Of a DNA stretch of 64,000 nt, positions 1 to 10,867 are shown one piece after another. Every line of letters begins with the position of its first letter. Positions within the stretch are counted from its first letter, which is position 1. The stretch covers positions 214,001 to 278,000 of the forward strand of contig CAOLHI010000025.1 of the NCBI GenBank assembly GCA_948474755.1. Direction: 5' to 3'. A program made the translations under genes and the position numbers. Origin of the DNA: Ctenosaura bakeri (lineage: Eukaryota; Chordata; Lepidosauria; Squamata; Iguanidae). The notes under the pieces were generated by a model. That model saw only the letters and a list, made by a program, of their open reading frames with translations, was not told the DNA's origin and did no database searches.

Positions 1-1282
1 AGATTCCTGTCCCAAACCCAGTGGCTTAGTGTCGCTGTTGCTGTGTTCAGTCTGTCTGTCTTTATTGAAGACCATCATTTCTAAAAGGCAGAGCATTTTT
101 GATTTTCTTCTCCCTTCCCGATGCTTAGATGAATCTTCAGAAGCAGATGCGGAAATATTCCCCTCCCAAAGCTGGAGGTCACTCTCTAGCAGTCTTTACT
201 ATAAAGCTATATATTTCAAGTTCGATTACAATAGTGTTGGGATGCTTTTCCTCTTTTGGGGTGGGGCAGGTCATCCTTAAGGTGCAATGATGGCTTGCGC
301 AGATCCCCTGATTGCTTTTGTGGTTAAAGTACTTGGGAGTGGGGATGGCAGCCTCCCCACTCCATTTGAGGGGAAGGGAAGCAGTAAGAAACGCTACCAG
401 TTTGAGCTAGTAACTTGATTCCTGAGCTTGGATCATGAGGACATTGCCGTCCATCTGAGCTTGTATGCCTTGGGGTTAGTGGGAAGACATGCATGGGCCA
501 TTTTTCCTTTTTTTCCTCTCTTTTCGTGACTATCAAACAAGGAAGATCCAGGTTATCTCTTTCTGAAGAACAACCAATTCTTGTGTATCTGCGCAGAATC
601 CAAAGTTACGCCTAGAACATTGTACAAAATTACAGTAAAACCATCTTGTAAAAAAAGCAAGCAAACCAAACTTTAAGATGTAGCTGTTGTAGTGTGTGTT
701 GGCTGAGATCCAAGAGGGGAGGGAGTGGGGAGGTGCCTTGGATTAAACTGGGGTGCTCCAGTAGTCGTGTTTGTACAAGAACTCCACTCCTCTTCTGAAA
801 CGGAGAATGTCTGTTTCTTTCTTTCCTCTCTCAACCTTCCTTTTCTCCCCCGTGCATGAGTCTTAACCTGTCAATATGCTCACACTTCATGGAGTGCAAA
901 AAACCAAAAGGCGTTCCCTTCCTAACTGCGGTTGCTCAAAACGAACCTTTTTATTTTTCAAAGACATTAAAAAGGAGTTGACACATTTAAGAACCGTGTC
1001 CAGTTTGGTTCTTCATAGTGGTTGGAGAGAGAACTTTCTTCTGCAGTATTGCAAAGATGGTGTTTGCTCTTGGATCAGCCTCATGGCGTAGGGTTGGTGC
1101 GTGGGTCTGTGTAGTACATGGATGGACACATGTGGCATTCTAGAATGTGAACTGCAACTCCCATAGTCTACCTCATCATTGGCTGTGGTGGCTAGGGATG
1201 ATGGGAGCTGCAACCTAACATTTGGGAAGCTGTGCTTTGTCCACACCAGCTCTAGTATGCCCTGCTTCAGATCTGTTTCCAG
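1..1282. other. Unassigned sequence, no supported gene
   Basis: No convincing coding exon. The short open frames lack family similarity. Around 555-970 the sequence is AT-balanced, with an ATTAAA at 964-969, and could be the 3' UTR of an upstream gene on the + strand, but nothing confirms this. 1148-1232 has the 'ctgcaactcccat ... gatgggagctgcaa' pattern of a degenerate hAT-like short element. Confidence 0.4.
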
Positions 1283-1449
1283 GGCCGTTTCCACACTAGA
1301 CTATTATAGTGCTATTATTCAGTTTTCAACATCCTGTGGAATCCTGGGGTTTCCCTCAAAGACCCCTCCCTAAACTGCAAACCCCAGGATTTCATAGGAT
1401 GTTGAAAGTGGAATAATAGCACTTACAATAGTCTAGTGTGGAAATGGCC
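1283..1449. mobile_element. Palindromic MITE copy, 3-bp duplication CAG
   Basis: Termini GGCCGTTTCCACAC and GTGTGGAAATGGCC with largely complementary arms. Flanked by CAG at 1280-1282 and 1450-1452. The arm sequences (ctattattcagttttcaacatcc / ggatgttgaaag) match the family found across the window. No coding capacity. Confidence 0.85.
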
Positions 1450-1799
1450 CAGCTGTTTGAAATGAGGATGTATTCCTGAAGATTGTGCTTGGAACCTCTT
1501 GAATGCAAACCTGAGCACAAATGTTCTACCACTGATGTGTGTTCCTGTGCAAATCCCAGCACCTTTCTCATGGGAGGATAGAAGGTTTCACTTGAGGTTA
1601 CTGTATCCCTTCAGATGAAGATGAACTGAAACAGCCTTTTTTTTTTTTTTTTTGGGCCATTGCCTGTGCTGGGAGTTGCAACCTAACAACATCTGGAGGG
1701 CCACAGGATAGCCACCCCTGGGGTAACTTTGACCTTCCAGATGCCCTAAAACATCCTGCTATAGCAGACAATAATCTGGAAGAGCTCTTTAGCCTCAGT

Positions 1800-1900
1800 A
1801 AACTACAAACCACAGAATCAGTAAACTACAACCCCAGAATTCCACCGGATGTAGAAAGTAGAATAATAACACTATAACAGTGTGGTGTGGAAAGGCTCCA
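1800..1900. mobile_element. Palindromic MITE fragment (right half)
   Basis: Holds the right arm, with 'aactacaaccccagaattccac' and the terminus GTGTGGAAAGGC. The left arm is missing, and about 20 bp of the arm is duplicated in tandem at 1796-1838. The preceding 1640-1740 contains 'gggagttgcaacctaacaacatctggagggcca', a degenerate hAT-like repeat. Confidence 0.65.
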
Positions 1901-2008
1901 GAGGACAGGATCACAATAGTCCCTCCCCACCATCCAACCTCTCTGACCTGACCAATTGTATCTTTTAGCAACTATTTCATTCTTACTGGTGGATTTAGAG
2001 AATTCAAC

Positions 2009-2190
2009 TTAGTAGTGGTTTGAGTGCTGGAAACCAAGGTTCATATCTTGATCAGCCCTGAAAGCCCCCTGGGTGACACTGAGCAAGTCACATTCTCTCA
2101 GCCTCAGGAGATACCAACAGCAAACCCCCTTTGAGCAAAGTTTGCCAAGAAAACCCTAGAGGAGAGAGTTATCATAAGCGAAAGACTATA
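2009..2190 (+). mobile_element. tRNA-derived SINE with MIR/CORE-like centre
   Basis: Reads 'gtggtttgagtgctgg ... ggttcatatcttgatcagcc ... gggtgacactgagcaagtcac ... tgccaagaaaaccc'. This is the head and core of a Sauria-type SINE, diverged and truncated at its 3' end. Confidence 0.6.
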
Positions 2191-2737
2191 GCATATTTGC
2201 ACATTGATCTTTTCAGCTTGTCACACAATCACACACCCAGAAGGCACCAGGGATAGGGGTGTCCATTGGGGGGGGGCTGAAATACCCTTTGGGGAGCATT
2301 GGAGCAGCCTAAAGTCCAGGGGATGATGGAATTAGGGTGGGAGTGGACTATCCACAGACATCCATCCCTGCTTTACAGCTTTCCAGCATAGTCAAAATGA
2401 ATTCCTGCCCACACCTTGGAATTTTGTGACTCTTTCCTCTCTCCCCGTCCTGCATCTGTTGCCAAGCAACCGTTCTCACAACATCACACCAGCACAAAAA
2501 ACAAACACCGGGTTTTCATGCAGGCTTCCTTCGCAGTCCCTTAGACCTGAGTAAATGCACAGGCTGCAGCAAGAGGCCAGATAACTCCTCAAAGGTTACA
2601 CTGCTTACCACAACGAGGGTGTTGCACATTTTAGGATGGATGCAAAGATTTTTTTGCAACCTTATGCACAATACTATCAGGCTATGCAGCTTGCAGAATT
2701 CATTCTTTCAAGGAGGAGACCTCCACCGGCTTCACGG
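2191..2737. other. Unassigned intergenic sequence
   Basis: No gene, RNA or recognisable repeat seen, apart from a short G run near 2270. Confidence 0.4.
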
Positions 2738-2908
2738 TTGCCCACCCCTTGGATTAGATAAATTGCCTGGGGTAAACCTTGACAGGAGACTGTATTTCAG
2801 GGGACAGAATCAGCAAACCCCCCTCTTGAGTATTCCTTGCCTAAGAAGATGCTTTATGGGGTCCCATAAAGTCAACAGGCAACTTGAAGATACATACAAA
2901 CAAACTGA
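2738..2908 (+). mobile_element. Sauria-type SINE tail, possibly with 5S-like head
   Basis: The second half, 'gagtattccttgcctaagaa ... cccataaagtcaacaggcaacttgaag', matches in forward orientation the tail seen at 6770-6975 and 54045-54244. The first half resembles the 5S-derived head only weakly. Confidence 0.6.
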
Positions 2909-3414
2909 AGATATTTGGGTTGGTAGGACAGTGTCTTTGCAAACCTAGGAAAAAGCTAATTTATCTCAAAATCTTGGAAACTGTCACTGAGTATTGAAGA
3001 TGCCACCTTTCAGTGACTAAATTCCATTTGGTACAATACTATCCCTCAAAAGGAATGTGGAAAAATCAAATTAATAAACTAAGCACACACCCCGGAAGTT
3101 TGCATATTCCAAAAAAAAAAATAATGCTATAAGAAGGGCAAAAAACTTCAAAGCAGAGCCTCCTGAGTTGTTGGAATAATCAAAACCAAAGTGGCTCTAA
3201 TGTATGCAAAAACAATGGACTAGCTATGCAAATGGAGGTTCTCAAAGCACTCCAGAAAAAGAAAAAAAAATACTAAAATAGTTTAAAAGATTCTCGATGT
3301 AAGGCCCTGTTCTGAAAGGAGCTGCCTGGGAAGTCCAGAATTTTAGCAGATTTTTGTGGACTGCACCAAAAGCATCTCCCACGCTCTCTGGTTCCGGCAA
3401 CAATGGCCATTTCC
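2909..3414. other. Unassigned intergenic sequence
   Basis: AT-rich with short A runs (about 3110 and 3260). No gene or repeat family recognised. Confidence 0.4.
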
Positions 3415-3607
3415 GCACCATTCTGTTATGGTGCTATTATTCCATTTGCAATATCCTATGGAATTCTGGGATTTGCAGTTTAGGGAGGAGCATTGAGAAG
3501 TCTCAGCCAGAGAGCTCTTGGGCCTCAGGAAACTACAAACCCCAGAATTCCACAGGAAGGTTGAAAGTGGAATAAGAGCACTAGAACGGTGTGGTGCGGA
3601 AATGGCC
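3415..3607. mobile_element. Palindromic MITE copy (asymmetric type)
   Basis: Termini GGCCATTTCCGCACCA and TGGTGCGGAAATGGCC. The right arm carries the 'ttgggcctcaggaaactacaaaccccagaattcc' variant of the asymmetric subfamily. Flanks AAT/CAT are only a partial duplication. Confidence 0.85.
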
Positions 3608-3739
3608 CATGTCCAGCTCCCTGGAATGTCTTTTTTGGGGGAAAAAAGGAATGGCTCCTGCCACTCATTGGTATGACATGCAGGATTCTTAGTCCAGGGC
3701 TGGTATCACCGTAGTGTAACATTTTCTACTGTGAGTCTC

Positions 3740-4330
3740 TGCGCATGTGCGGGCGCACACTGCTGAATATTTGCAGCTCTCTGGATTGCTTTTGGTCCAA
3801 CATCTTGGCCTCATTCTTGGCCTGATAAACGGGGCCACCCGACTCCTCAAAGGATTTCTTTCCCTCGCCTCCTTCCTCCTTCTCTTCCCTTCCTTCTTGC
3901 CCTCTCCCGCTTGCCCTCTTTTTTTTTTCTCAGCCCTAGCCAGAATCCAGCTCCAATTCCTCTTTCAAAATAACTGTAATTACCTCTAATTGCCATGATT
4001 ATTTCAGATTTTTGTATGCGCGGGGAGGAAAAAAAATGCGAGTGTTCTTTATCCACTCGGGTGCCAGAGATCTGCAGCTAAATTGCTTAGATTGTGCGCA
4101 TGGGTGTGTGAGGGAGAGATTGCATTTCAGATATTTCGGCGCAGCTGGATGGCATGTAGGTTACAAAAAGTATATTTGGCTTTTTTGCTTTTTTTCTGGT
4201 CTGGGAGGTGAATTTAGCAATTTTCAACACTGCCTCCTGACTTTCTTGGATTACATTTCCCATCCTCCACAGCCAGCATGACCCATGTGCCTGCTGCTCT
4301 GTCTGCTTGTTTAGGTGCAGACTAAGGAAG
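3740..4330. other. Repeat-poor segment, candidate regulatory DNA
   Basis: No transposon recognised. It contains paired homeodomain-like cores (gtaattacctctaattg at about 3976-3992) and a TTCAGATTTTTGTATGCG run. The texture is that of conserved noncoding DNA, but conservation cannot be tested here. The CT-rich part 3850-3930 is low complexity. Confidence 0.3.
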
Positions 4331-4601
4331 GGTGACTTCAATATCCAATTTTGATATCCAATCCAATATCCAATATCCAATCCAATATATCCAGTTTTTT
4401 TGGCCTTGGTATGGGATATGGGCCCGGTATCTCTTCAAATAGAAGACTCCGTCAAATAGAGACTGTCCTTGATAAAGTAAGAGAACTGAGCCATCCTACA
4501 AGGAGCAGTGGTGGTGCAGTGGTTAGAGCATATGGATGCTCATAATACATCGCTTGACTTTGGGTCCCATACATTTTTCAACCTAGCCTACTTCATAGGA
4601 T
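4331..4601. repeat. Simple repeats and tRNA-SINE head fragment
   Basis: 4345-4392 is a short tandem of 'ccaatatccaat' units. 4499-4560 reads 'gtggtggtgcagtggttagagca', a tRNA-like A box as in the SINE heads elsewhere, without the rest of the element. Confidence 0.5.
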
Positions 4602-4735
4602 TGAATCATAGAATCTTAGAGTTGGAAGAGACCCCAGGGGCCATCGCATCCAACCCCCTGCTATGCAGGAACCCACCTCAAAGCATTCCCAACAGATGGG
4701 CATTCAGCTTCTGCTTAAAAACCTCCAAAGAAATG
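4602..4735 (-). mobile_element. CR1 LINE 3' end fragment
   Basis: On the - strand this is the CR1 3' UTR with its ATTCTATG-type tail at the left edge, then the 'gggttggatgcgatggcc' block. It abuts a CR1 piece in the opposite orientation. Confidence 0.85.
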
Positions 4736-4744
4736 TAAGGTCCT

Positions 4745-5010
4745 AGACTCAGGCAGAAAAAAATGGAATGCACAAATATAGGATGGAGGATACATGGCTG
4801 CATAGCAGTACGTGTGAAAGGGATCCAGGAGTCTTGGTAGACCACAAGATGAACATGAGCCAGCAGTGTGATGCAACAGCCAAGAAAGCCAACACGATTC
4901 TCGGCTGCATCAATAGGAGTGTGGTGTCTATTCTGCTTTGGTTAGGCCTCATCTGGAATACTGTGTCCACTTCTGGGCACCGCATTTCAAGAAGGGTATT
5001 GACGACAATA
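4745..5010 (+). pseudogene. CR1 LINE reverse-transcriptase fragment
   Basis: The + frame reads YRMEDTWLHSSTCERDPGVL and then MSQQCDATAKKANTILGCIN, part of the C-terminal RT region of CR1 ORF2. Frames are broken after about 4930. It is inverted relative to the neighbouring 3' end, so the locus was rearranged or hit twice. Confidence 0.85.
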
Positions 5011-5335
5011 ATGATGGCAGCCTGTCCTTTGATGGACAGAGAGAGATGGGGACGGAAGGGACAGCATGGGAACCCCCCTAGCCGGCCACTTCTGTGAATT
5101 GATGCTACGCTTCTGCATATAGGTGAAATGTAGACCTTTCAGCAGGAACAGTTCTCTCTTTTCCTCTTCTCTTTCAACCCCAATTTCTCTCTCTCTCCCT
5201 CCTTCCTTCCTTCCCTCCCTCTCCCCTTCCCCAAAATAAAGTAATGGGAAGAAAGAATAAAAACAAGCAAGGCAGGAAAGTAGCTTAATAAGTTACATGT
5301 CAACATTGCAAGACCAGCCAGTTAGGGCCTTTCCA
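5011..5335. other. Unassigned, with CT-rich low-complexity tract
   Basis: 5155-5230 is a pyrimidine-rich run (cttcc/ctct). No gene seen. Confidence 0.4.
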
Positions 5336-5524
5336 CACTACACTGTTTAACTGCTATTATTCCACTTTCAACATCCTAAGGAATCCTGGGGTTTGCAGTT
5401 TAGGGAGGGGCATTTGGAATTCCCAGCCAGAGAGCTCTTGGGTCTCAGGAAACTGCAAATCCCAGCATCTCACAGGATGTTGAAAGTGGAATCATAGCAC
5501 TATAACGGTGTACTGCGGAAATGA
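5336..5524. mobile_element. Palindromic MITE copy (asymmetric type)
   Basis: Left terminus GGCCTTTCCACACTACAC, right terminus CTGCGGAAATGA. Internal arms match the family consensus. The right end is eroded, so no duplication can be read. Confidence 0.8.
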
Positions 5525-5561
5525 TGTTTTTCAACACCGGAATGACTGGTGGGAACAGTTA

Positions 5562-6231
5562 CTTTTCAAACAGTGTAACAAGCACTGGGATATTAACAAG
5601 CGGGAGCGTGTCCAGAGGAGGGCGACCAAAATGGTGAAGGGTCTGGAAGCCATGCCCTATGAGGAGCTGGGTATGTTTAGCCTGACAAAAAGAAGGTTAA
5701 GAGAGGAGATGATAAGACATGTTTAAATATTTAAAGAGATGTCATGTTGAAGATGGGGCAAGCTTGTTTTCTGCTGCTCCAGAAACTAGGACACGGAGCA
5801 ATAGATTCAAACTACAGGAAAAGAGAATTCACCTAGACCTCAGGAAGAACTTCCTGATGGTCAGAGCTGTCTGGCAGTGGAATCTGCTGCCTTGGAGTGT
5901 AGTGGAGTCTCCTTCTTTGGAGGTGTTTAAGGAGAGGCTGGATGGCCATCTGTCAGGAGTGCTTTGAGTGAGTATGCAGCCATTTCCGCACTAGGCTGTT
6001 ATAGCGCGATGATTCCACTTTCAACATCCTCTGGAATCCTGGGGTTTGCAGTTTCAGGAGGGGCCGGCCGGCCCCTCCTGAAACTGCAAACCCCAGGATT
6101 CCAGAGGATGTTGTAAGTGGAATCATCGCGCTATAACAGCCTAGTGCGGAAATGGCTTGCCTTCCTGCATGACAGAATGGGGTTGGACTCAATGGCCATT
6201 GTGGTCTCTTCCAACTCTATGTTTCTCCGAT
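5562..6231 (+). pseudogene. CR1 LINE 3' part, interrupted by a MITE
   Basis: Two broken frames give [20 protein letters not shown], then LRKNFLMVRAVWQWNLLPWS and LEVFKERLDGHLSGVL with a stop: the C-terminus of CR1 ORF2. The 3' UTR is split by the palindromic element at 5978-6157 and resumes to about 6230 with a decayed ATTCTATG tail. Confidence 0.9.
5978..6157. mobile_element. Near-perfect palindromic MITE inside CR1, 3-bp duplication TGC
   Basis: Two arms of about 85 bp meet at a GGGGCCGGCCGGCCCC centre. The termini are AGCCATTTCCGCACTA and TAGTGCGGAAATGGCT. CR1 sequence continues on both sides, so the boundaries and the TGC duplication (5975-5977 / 6158-6160) are secure. Confidence 0.92.
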
Positions 6232-6769
6232 TATCTGAATGAAATACTTTTCAAACGGAACTTTCCAAATTCTAGATGGAGTGGGGAATGTTACCAAACC
6301 ATCCACAATCCCAGAATCCGCTCTGTTGCAAAAAGAAGCCATCTCATATTTCTTCTCCTTGCCTCCAGCCAAGGTATTCTTTGGTCTGGGGGAACTAAAC
6401 ACAGTAAACGCTGCTGGGGCCTAAAAGGCATTCTTTAAAAAGAATGAAAAAATTCACATAGCAACAGAGAGACCTATATTTTTTTCACTCCCAGTAGCTG
6501 CCTTGTATAGGCTCAGTCATGTTTTTTCCTTTGAACTGCATGATTTCTAATGGCATTATTTGTCCTTTGAAGTCCGCAATAACACCGGAGGCGTTTTCTG
6601 CGAAGGGGATAATGCTTATGCTGCAATTGCAAAACTAAAGAAAGGGCGTATTTTTCTTTCTGGTTAACCACCCTTACTAACTGGATGCCTTGCGCTAGGA
6701 TTGCATGTCATTCCAGGGCTCTCCAAGGGTTCTTTGGGTACCAAATGCTGACCTGTCTTATGCTATGTG
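6232..6769. other. Repeat-poor segment, candidate regulatory DNA
   Basis: No repeat or coding exon recognised. 6440-6660 has balanced composition without decay marks. Function is unknown; cross-species alignment would decide. Confidence 0.3.
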
Positions 6770-6975
6770 TGTATATGTCTTCAAGCCACTTGTCAATTTA
6801 TGGCGACCCCAAGAATTTCATAGCGTTTTCTTAGGCAAGGAATACTCACAGGTTGTTTTGCCAATTCTCTCCTCTCAAATACAGCCTACAGCATCTGGCA
6901 TTGATTGGTGGTCTCCCATCCAAGTACCAACCTGGTTAGTATCCAAGAACAGACAGGATCTGGGGCCTTTCAGAT
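6770..6975 (-). mobile_element. 5S-Sauria SINE
   Basis: On the - strand, a 5S rRNA-like head ('aaccaggttggtacttgga', 'tgggagacc') is followed by a tail with 'tgagtattccttgcctaag' and 'gtcgccataaattgacaag'. 5S-headed Sauria SINEs are known from lizards. Intact internal promoter elements are not evident. Confidence 0.8.
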
Positions 6976-7085
6976 ATTGTCATAGAGACATAGAATTGGA
7001 AGAGATCCCGATGGCCATCGAGTCCCGTCCCCTGCCGTGCAGGAACAAACACTCAAAGCACCTCCAACAAATGGCCATTCAACCA
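6976..7085 (-). mobile_element. CR1 LINE 3' UTR fragment
   Basis: Reverse-oriented 'agaattggaagagatcccg ... ccatcgagtcc ... tgcaggaac ... caaatggccattcaacc', the last ~110 bp of CR1. It directly abuts the SINE. Confidence 0.75.
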
Positions 7086-7745
7086 TTGCAACGCAAAGCA
7101 AAAGGAAATGCAATGCAGTTGCAATTGCAATGCAATAATCCTGACTGACAACGCACCACTTACCTTCACAGTGTCGGGCAAAGCCCTCAGTATTTTTTAA
7201 AATAACAAAAAAAATCACTATGGGTTCTCTTCTTTTGCCTTTCCACGGCATAGTGCACTGCTGGGGCTAGCTGCAAAAAGACAGCTTCTGCCCGGACTGG
7301 GAAGCAGAGGCGCAGGCAGGGAGTTGCTCCGAAGAACCAAGCAAGCTACAGCCGTGCCAGCATCCTCTGCTCCTCTCCATTCTCCCAGCGCACCCTCTCT
7401 CATGCCTTGCTTTCAGAGCATGGAAATGGACTTTTGACTCAGAGACTGAAACAGGGGACATGCCAAGACCAGCTGAACAGGAGGAGATTACGGTGCCACA
7501 AATCCCAGAGACAGAACTGAGGGCAGTGCCAGGTCCAGGAGAGACTTCTGCCCCTTTAGATACAGAAGCCAACTTACCTAGACCTACGTTTGCCGAGCAC
7601 AGACAGAAAAAGGAGAGCTTGCACCACTCTCAAAGGAGTTATAGGTGGCAGCAATTATTTAGGCAACAGCTGCTTTCTGTATCAATAGATGATGACAATG
7701 ATTCTGGATGCTGATAGTTAAGGTAAAGAAAAATAATTAATTATT
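7086..7745. other. Unassigned intergenic sequence
   Basis: Moderately GC-rich at 7250-7600, with overlapping short open frames on both strands (about 84-101 codons). They have no recognised domain or codon bias, so I do not call a gene. 7086-7135 is a run of 'gcaatgcaatt' units. Confidence 0.35.
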
Positions 7746-7947
7746 GGCCATTTCTACATTTCACTGTTACAGTGCTATTATTTCACTTTCAACCTCCTGT
7801 GGAATTCTGGGGTTTGTAGTTTCCTGAGGCCCAAGAGCTCTCTGGTTGAGAATTCTAAATGTCCCTCCCTAAACTGTCAACCCCAGGATTCCATAGGAGG
7901 TTGAAAGTGGAATAATCGCACTATAAGAGTGTAGTGCAGAAATGGCC
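7746..7947. mobile_element. Palindromic MITE copy (asymmetric type)
   Basis: Termini GGCCATTTCTACATTT and GTGCAGAAATGGCC. Here the 'tcctgaggcccaagagctctctgg' block is in the left arm, so the element is inverted relative to 3415-3607. Confidence 0.82.
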
Positions 7948-8141
7948 TATAACAGTGTAGGGAGGAAATTACCATTGTCTCAGGAAATCAATTAAAGAAA
8001 GAACAGGAGAGAAAACTCTAGCTTTTATTATTGAAACTCCTAACGTTGGTCTCTTTATGTGCAAGTCTGCTCTGGCAGTCATCCCATTCCATCCACTGCC
8101 TACTTCTCCTTAGCCAGGGAGAAGAACAAGAAGCAAGTGGA

Positions 8142-8244
8142 ACTTGAGGATAGTACCCAGCTTGTTGGGAGCATGTATAGAAACACATGCTATTTGTAAG
8201 TTGTTCGCCACCTTCATCCATATGGAGAGGTGGGATACAAATAA

Positions 8245-8279
<35 letters not shown>

Positions 8280-8281
8280 AA
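8142..8281 (+). mobile_element. tRNA-SINE 3' half with GAT microsatellite tail
   Basis: Reads 'agtacccagcttgttggg', then 'gctatttgtaagttgttcgcc ... catatggagaggtgggataca', the 3' half of the SINE also found at 19107-19487 and 51319-51485. Its A/T tail has become a (GAT)n run at 8247-8280. Confidence 0.75.
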
Positions 8282-8370
8282 TAGCAATCTACAAATAGAA
8301 CATTAAGAGAGAGAGAGATGAAAGGGAAGCAGTAAGAAACTATATAGCTGCCCCCTACACCTTCTCTTAA

Positions 8371-8531
8371 GGCCATTTCTGCCCTATACTGCAATTATTC
8401 CACTTTCAGCATCCTTTGGAATTCTAGGATGTGTAGTTTATCGAGGCCAAAGAGCTCTCTGGCTGAGAATTCGAAATGCCCCTCCCTAAAGTGCAAACCC
8501 CAGGATTTCCATTGGATATTGGAAGAGGAAT
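8371..8531. mobile_element. Palindromic MITE, cut by an LTR
   Basis: The left terminus GGCCATTTCTGCCC and most of the element are present. It stops in the right arm at 'ttggaagaggaat', where the LTR-like element begins. Confidence 0.75.
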
Positions 8532-8876
8532 TGAAGTAGTCCGTCAAGGAACAAAGATAATCAGATTAGAAAGCAAAAAGTTTATTTATACTGCACAGGG
8601 ATCTCAGTGGAATGAGCTTCCAAAAGACTGAGAGCCCTGAATCCAGATTGCAACGTGCATTTATTCTTTTTCAACAGGAAATGTTTACAGTTTTGAGATG
8701 ATGTATTCCTGTACCAGGGAGTATTCTCCCTAGGTCCCGTAACTCCCAAATTCCCCATATATCAAGCATAGCAAAGCCGCATACCTGGGCCTGATAAGAT
8801 AAAGAGTACATCTGCTTGGCTTATTTTTCATCTATTTTTCTACTTAAGCAACAACCTTTGCAAGTTAACCCTTTCA
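8532..8876 (-). mobile_element. Solo LTR-like element, 4-bp duplication GAAT
   Basis: 345 bp beginning TG and ending CA, flanked by GAAT on both sides (8528-8531, 8877-8880). The - strand carries AATAAA just upstream of 'ctttttgctttc', the layout of an LTR R region. No internal retroviral genes adjoin it. The family is not identified. Confidence 0.65.
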
Positions 8877-9985
8877 GAATCATAGAGTCATAGAATCATA
8901 GAATTATAGAAATGTAGAGTTGGAAGAGACCACAGGGGCCATCCAGTCCAACCCTCGGCCATGCAGGAACATCCTCAAAGCACTCCCGACAGATGGCCAT
9001 CAAGCCTCTGCTTAAAAACCTCCAAGGAAGGAGACTCCACCACACTCCAAGGCAGCAGATTCCACTGCCGTACAGCCCTGACCGTCAGGAAGTTCTTCCT
9101 GAGGTTCAGGTGGAATCTCCTTTCTTTCAGCTTGAATCCATTGCTCCTCGTCCTGGTCTCTGGAGCAGCAGAAAACAAGCCCTCTCCCTCCTCTACGTGG
9201 CATCCCTTCAAATATTTAAACAGGGCTATCATGTCCCCTCTTAACCTTCTTTTCTGTAGACTAAACATACTCAGCTCTCTAAGTCTATCCTCATAGGGCC
9301 CTCATGGCTTCCAGGCCTCTCACCATTTTGGTCACCCTCCTCTGGACTTGCTCCAGCTTGACCATGTCCTTCTTGAATTGGGGTGCCCAGAACTGGACAC
9401 AGTATTCAAGATGGGGTCTAACCAAAGCAGAGTAGAGTGGTACCAGTACCAGTACCTCTCTTGATCTAGACACCATACTCCTATTGATGCAGCCGAGAAT
9501 TGCATTGGCTTTCTTGGCTGCCGCATCACACTGCTGACTCATGTTCAGCTTGTGATCTATAAAGACTCCTAGATCCCTTTCACACGTACTGCTATCCAGC
9601 CACATGTCCCCCATTCTATATTTCTGTATTCCATTTTTTCTACCTAAGTGTAGAATCTCTGTTGAATTTCATTTTGTTCACCTTGGCCCAGCTCTCCAAT
9701 CTATCCGGGTCATTTTGAATTTTGATCCTGTCCTCCGGCGTATTAGCAACCCCTCCCAATTTGGCATCATCTGCAAATTTGATGAGCATGCCCTCTATTC
9801 CTTCATCCAAGTCGTTGATGAAGATATTGAACAGCACTGAGCCCAGGACAGAACCCTGTGGCACTCACTAGTCACTTCCCTCCAGGATGAAAAGCAGCCA
9901 AAATCACCCTTTGGGTTCAGTCGGTCAGCCAGTTACAAATCCAACTAACAGTAGCCCTGTCCGGCCCACATTTTACTAGCTTCAT
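8877..9985 (-). pseudogene. CR1 LINE, long 3' half with RT fragments
   Basis: Reading from high to low coordinates: PQGSVLGSVLFNIFINDLDE and KFADDAKLGG (9864-9640, with FADD in place of the RT YADD box); [20 protein letters not shown] to [20 protein letters not shown] (9614-9291); then FSLQKRRLRGDMIALFKYL to LEVFKQRLDGHLSGVL and stop (9268-8975). The 3' UTR and ATTCTATG tail reach 8877. Frameshifts separate the pieces. It is 5'-truncated near 9985, the best-preserved CR1 here. Confidence 0.92.
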
Positions 9986-9987
9986 TG

Positions 9988-10027
9988 CAAGAATCATAGC
10001 ACTATAACCGTGTAGGGTGGAAATGGC
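9988..10027. mobile_element. Palindromic MITE terminal fragment
   Basis: Only 'gaatcatagcactataac' and the terminus 'gtgtagggtggaaatggcc' remain, joined directly to the truncated CR1. Confidence 0.6.
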
Positions 10028-10867
10028 CTCTATTTCCATCAGACGGCACATTCTGAGACGTTCTTCTGCCCCACGCAGGTCCAGGAATGATATTTTGTCC
10101 TGGAATGATACTTGGTCTTACAATAGCCTCTCTTTTAACAAAGTAAATTATGGGCACCCCACTTCTATGGGAAAACTGCTTTCCTGGGCAGGGAGGCTTT
10201 TCTCGCGCCACGGGTGTGCCGCTCAGCACAATCGAGGCTCAGCCCGCAAATGCATGCCTCAGGACTCCGCAGCACGACAACGAATTATCTAAAAGGTAAT
10301 TGCCTGATTAAAATGCAAAGCTGCCACCCAGGCGAGAAGACGGCACAGAGTCGTCACACTGAGTCACACAGCTGAGAAGCTGTGTACAAGGACTTGTGGA
10401 ATGACTGGCTCCTTTTCCATTCATAAAAACCATGTGGGTTGGAAAGAGCTGGGCTGATTGGAAAAGCATGGAACGTCCTGAGTTCAGGTCCAGGTGCCTC
10501 CAGTTCAAAGGGGGCAGGGACAGGTGGTGGGGAGGGAAAATCTCGACCCCGGATGCTGGAGAATGGCTGTTGGTTGGATTCGACAATGCTGAGTGGGATG
10601 GATAAACGGATCCATAAACAGGAGAGAACAGATTCCTTTCTGTTGTTGAGGAGTGGAGAATCTTTGGCCCAGAATCTTCAAGTCACAGATGGTAAGGCAT
10701 TGTGGGAACTGTGGTCCAAAGCATTTGGAGCAGGTCATGCCCTGCTACAGTTTATGCTAACAATAAAGCCACTGGATCTTTTAAGTTACTTTTAAGAGGA
10801 ATATCCTTATATTAATACACCTTAAAAGGAAGTCTCACAGTTCTGCCCTACATAACAAAGCCAGGGA
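10028..10867. other. Repeat-poor segment, candidate regulatory DNA
   Basis: No transposon recognised. 10060-10330 is well balanced and contains 'ggtaattgcctgattaaaat', with homeodomain-like TAATT/ATTA cores. No coding exon with splice sites is evident. Conservation is untested. Confidence 0.3.

Noticed and set aside
555..970. Possible 3' UTR of an upstream gene
   Set aside because: Composition and an ATTAAA are suggestive, but there is no upstream coding exon in the window to support it.
6705..7148. 147-codon open frame
   Set aside because: Covers a 5S-Sauria SINE and a CR1 fragment in reverse orientation; no protein similarity.
8018..8394. Ser- and His-rich open frames
   Set aside because: Produced by translating the GAT microsatellite of a SINE tail.
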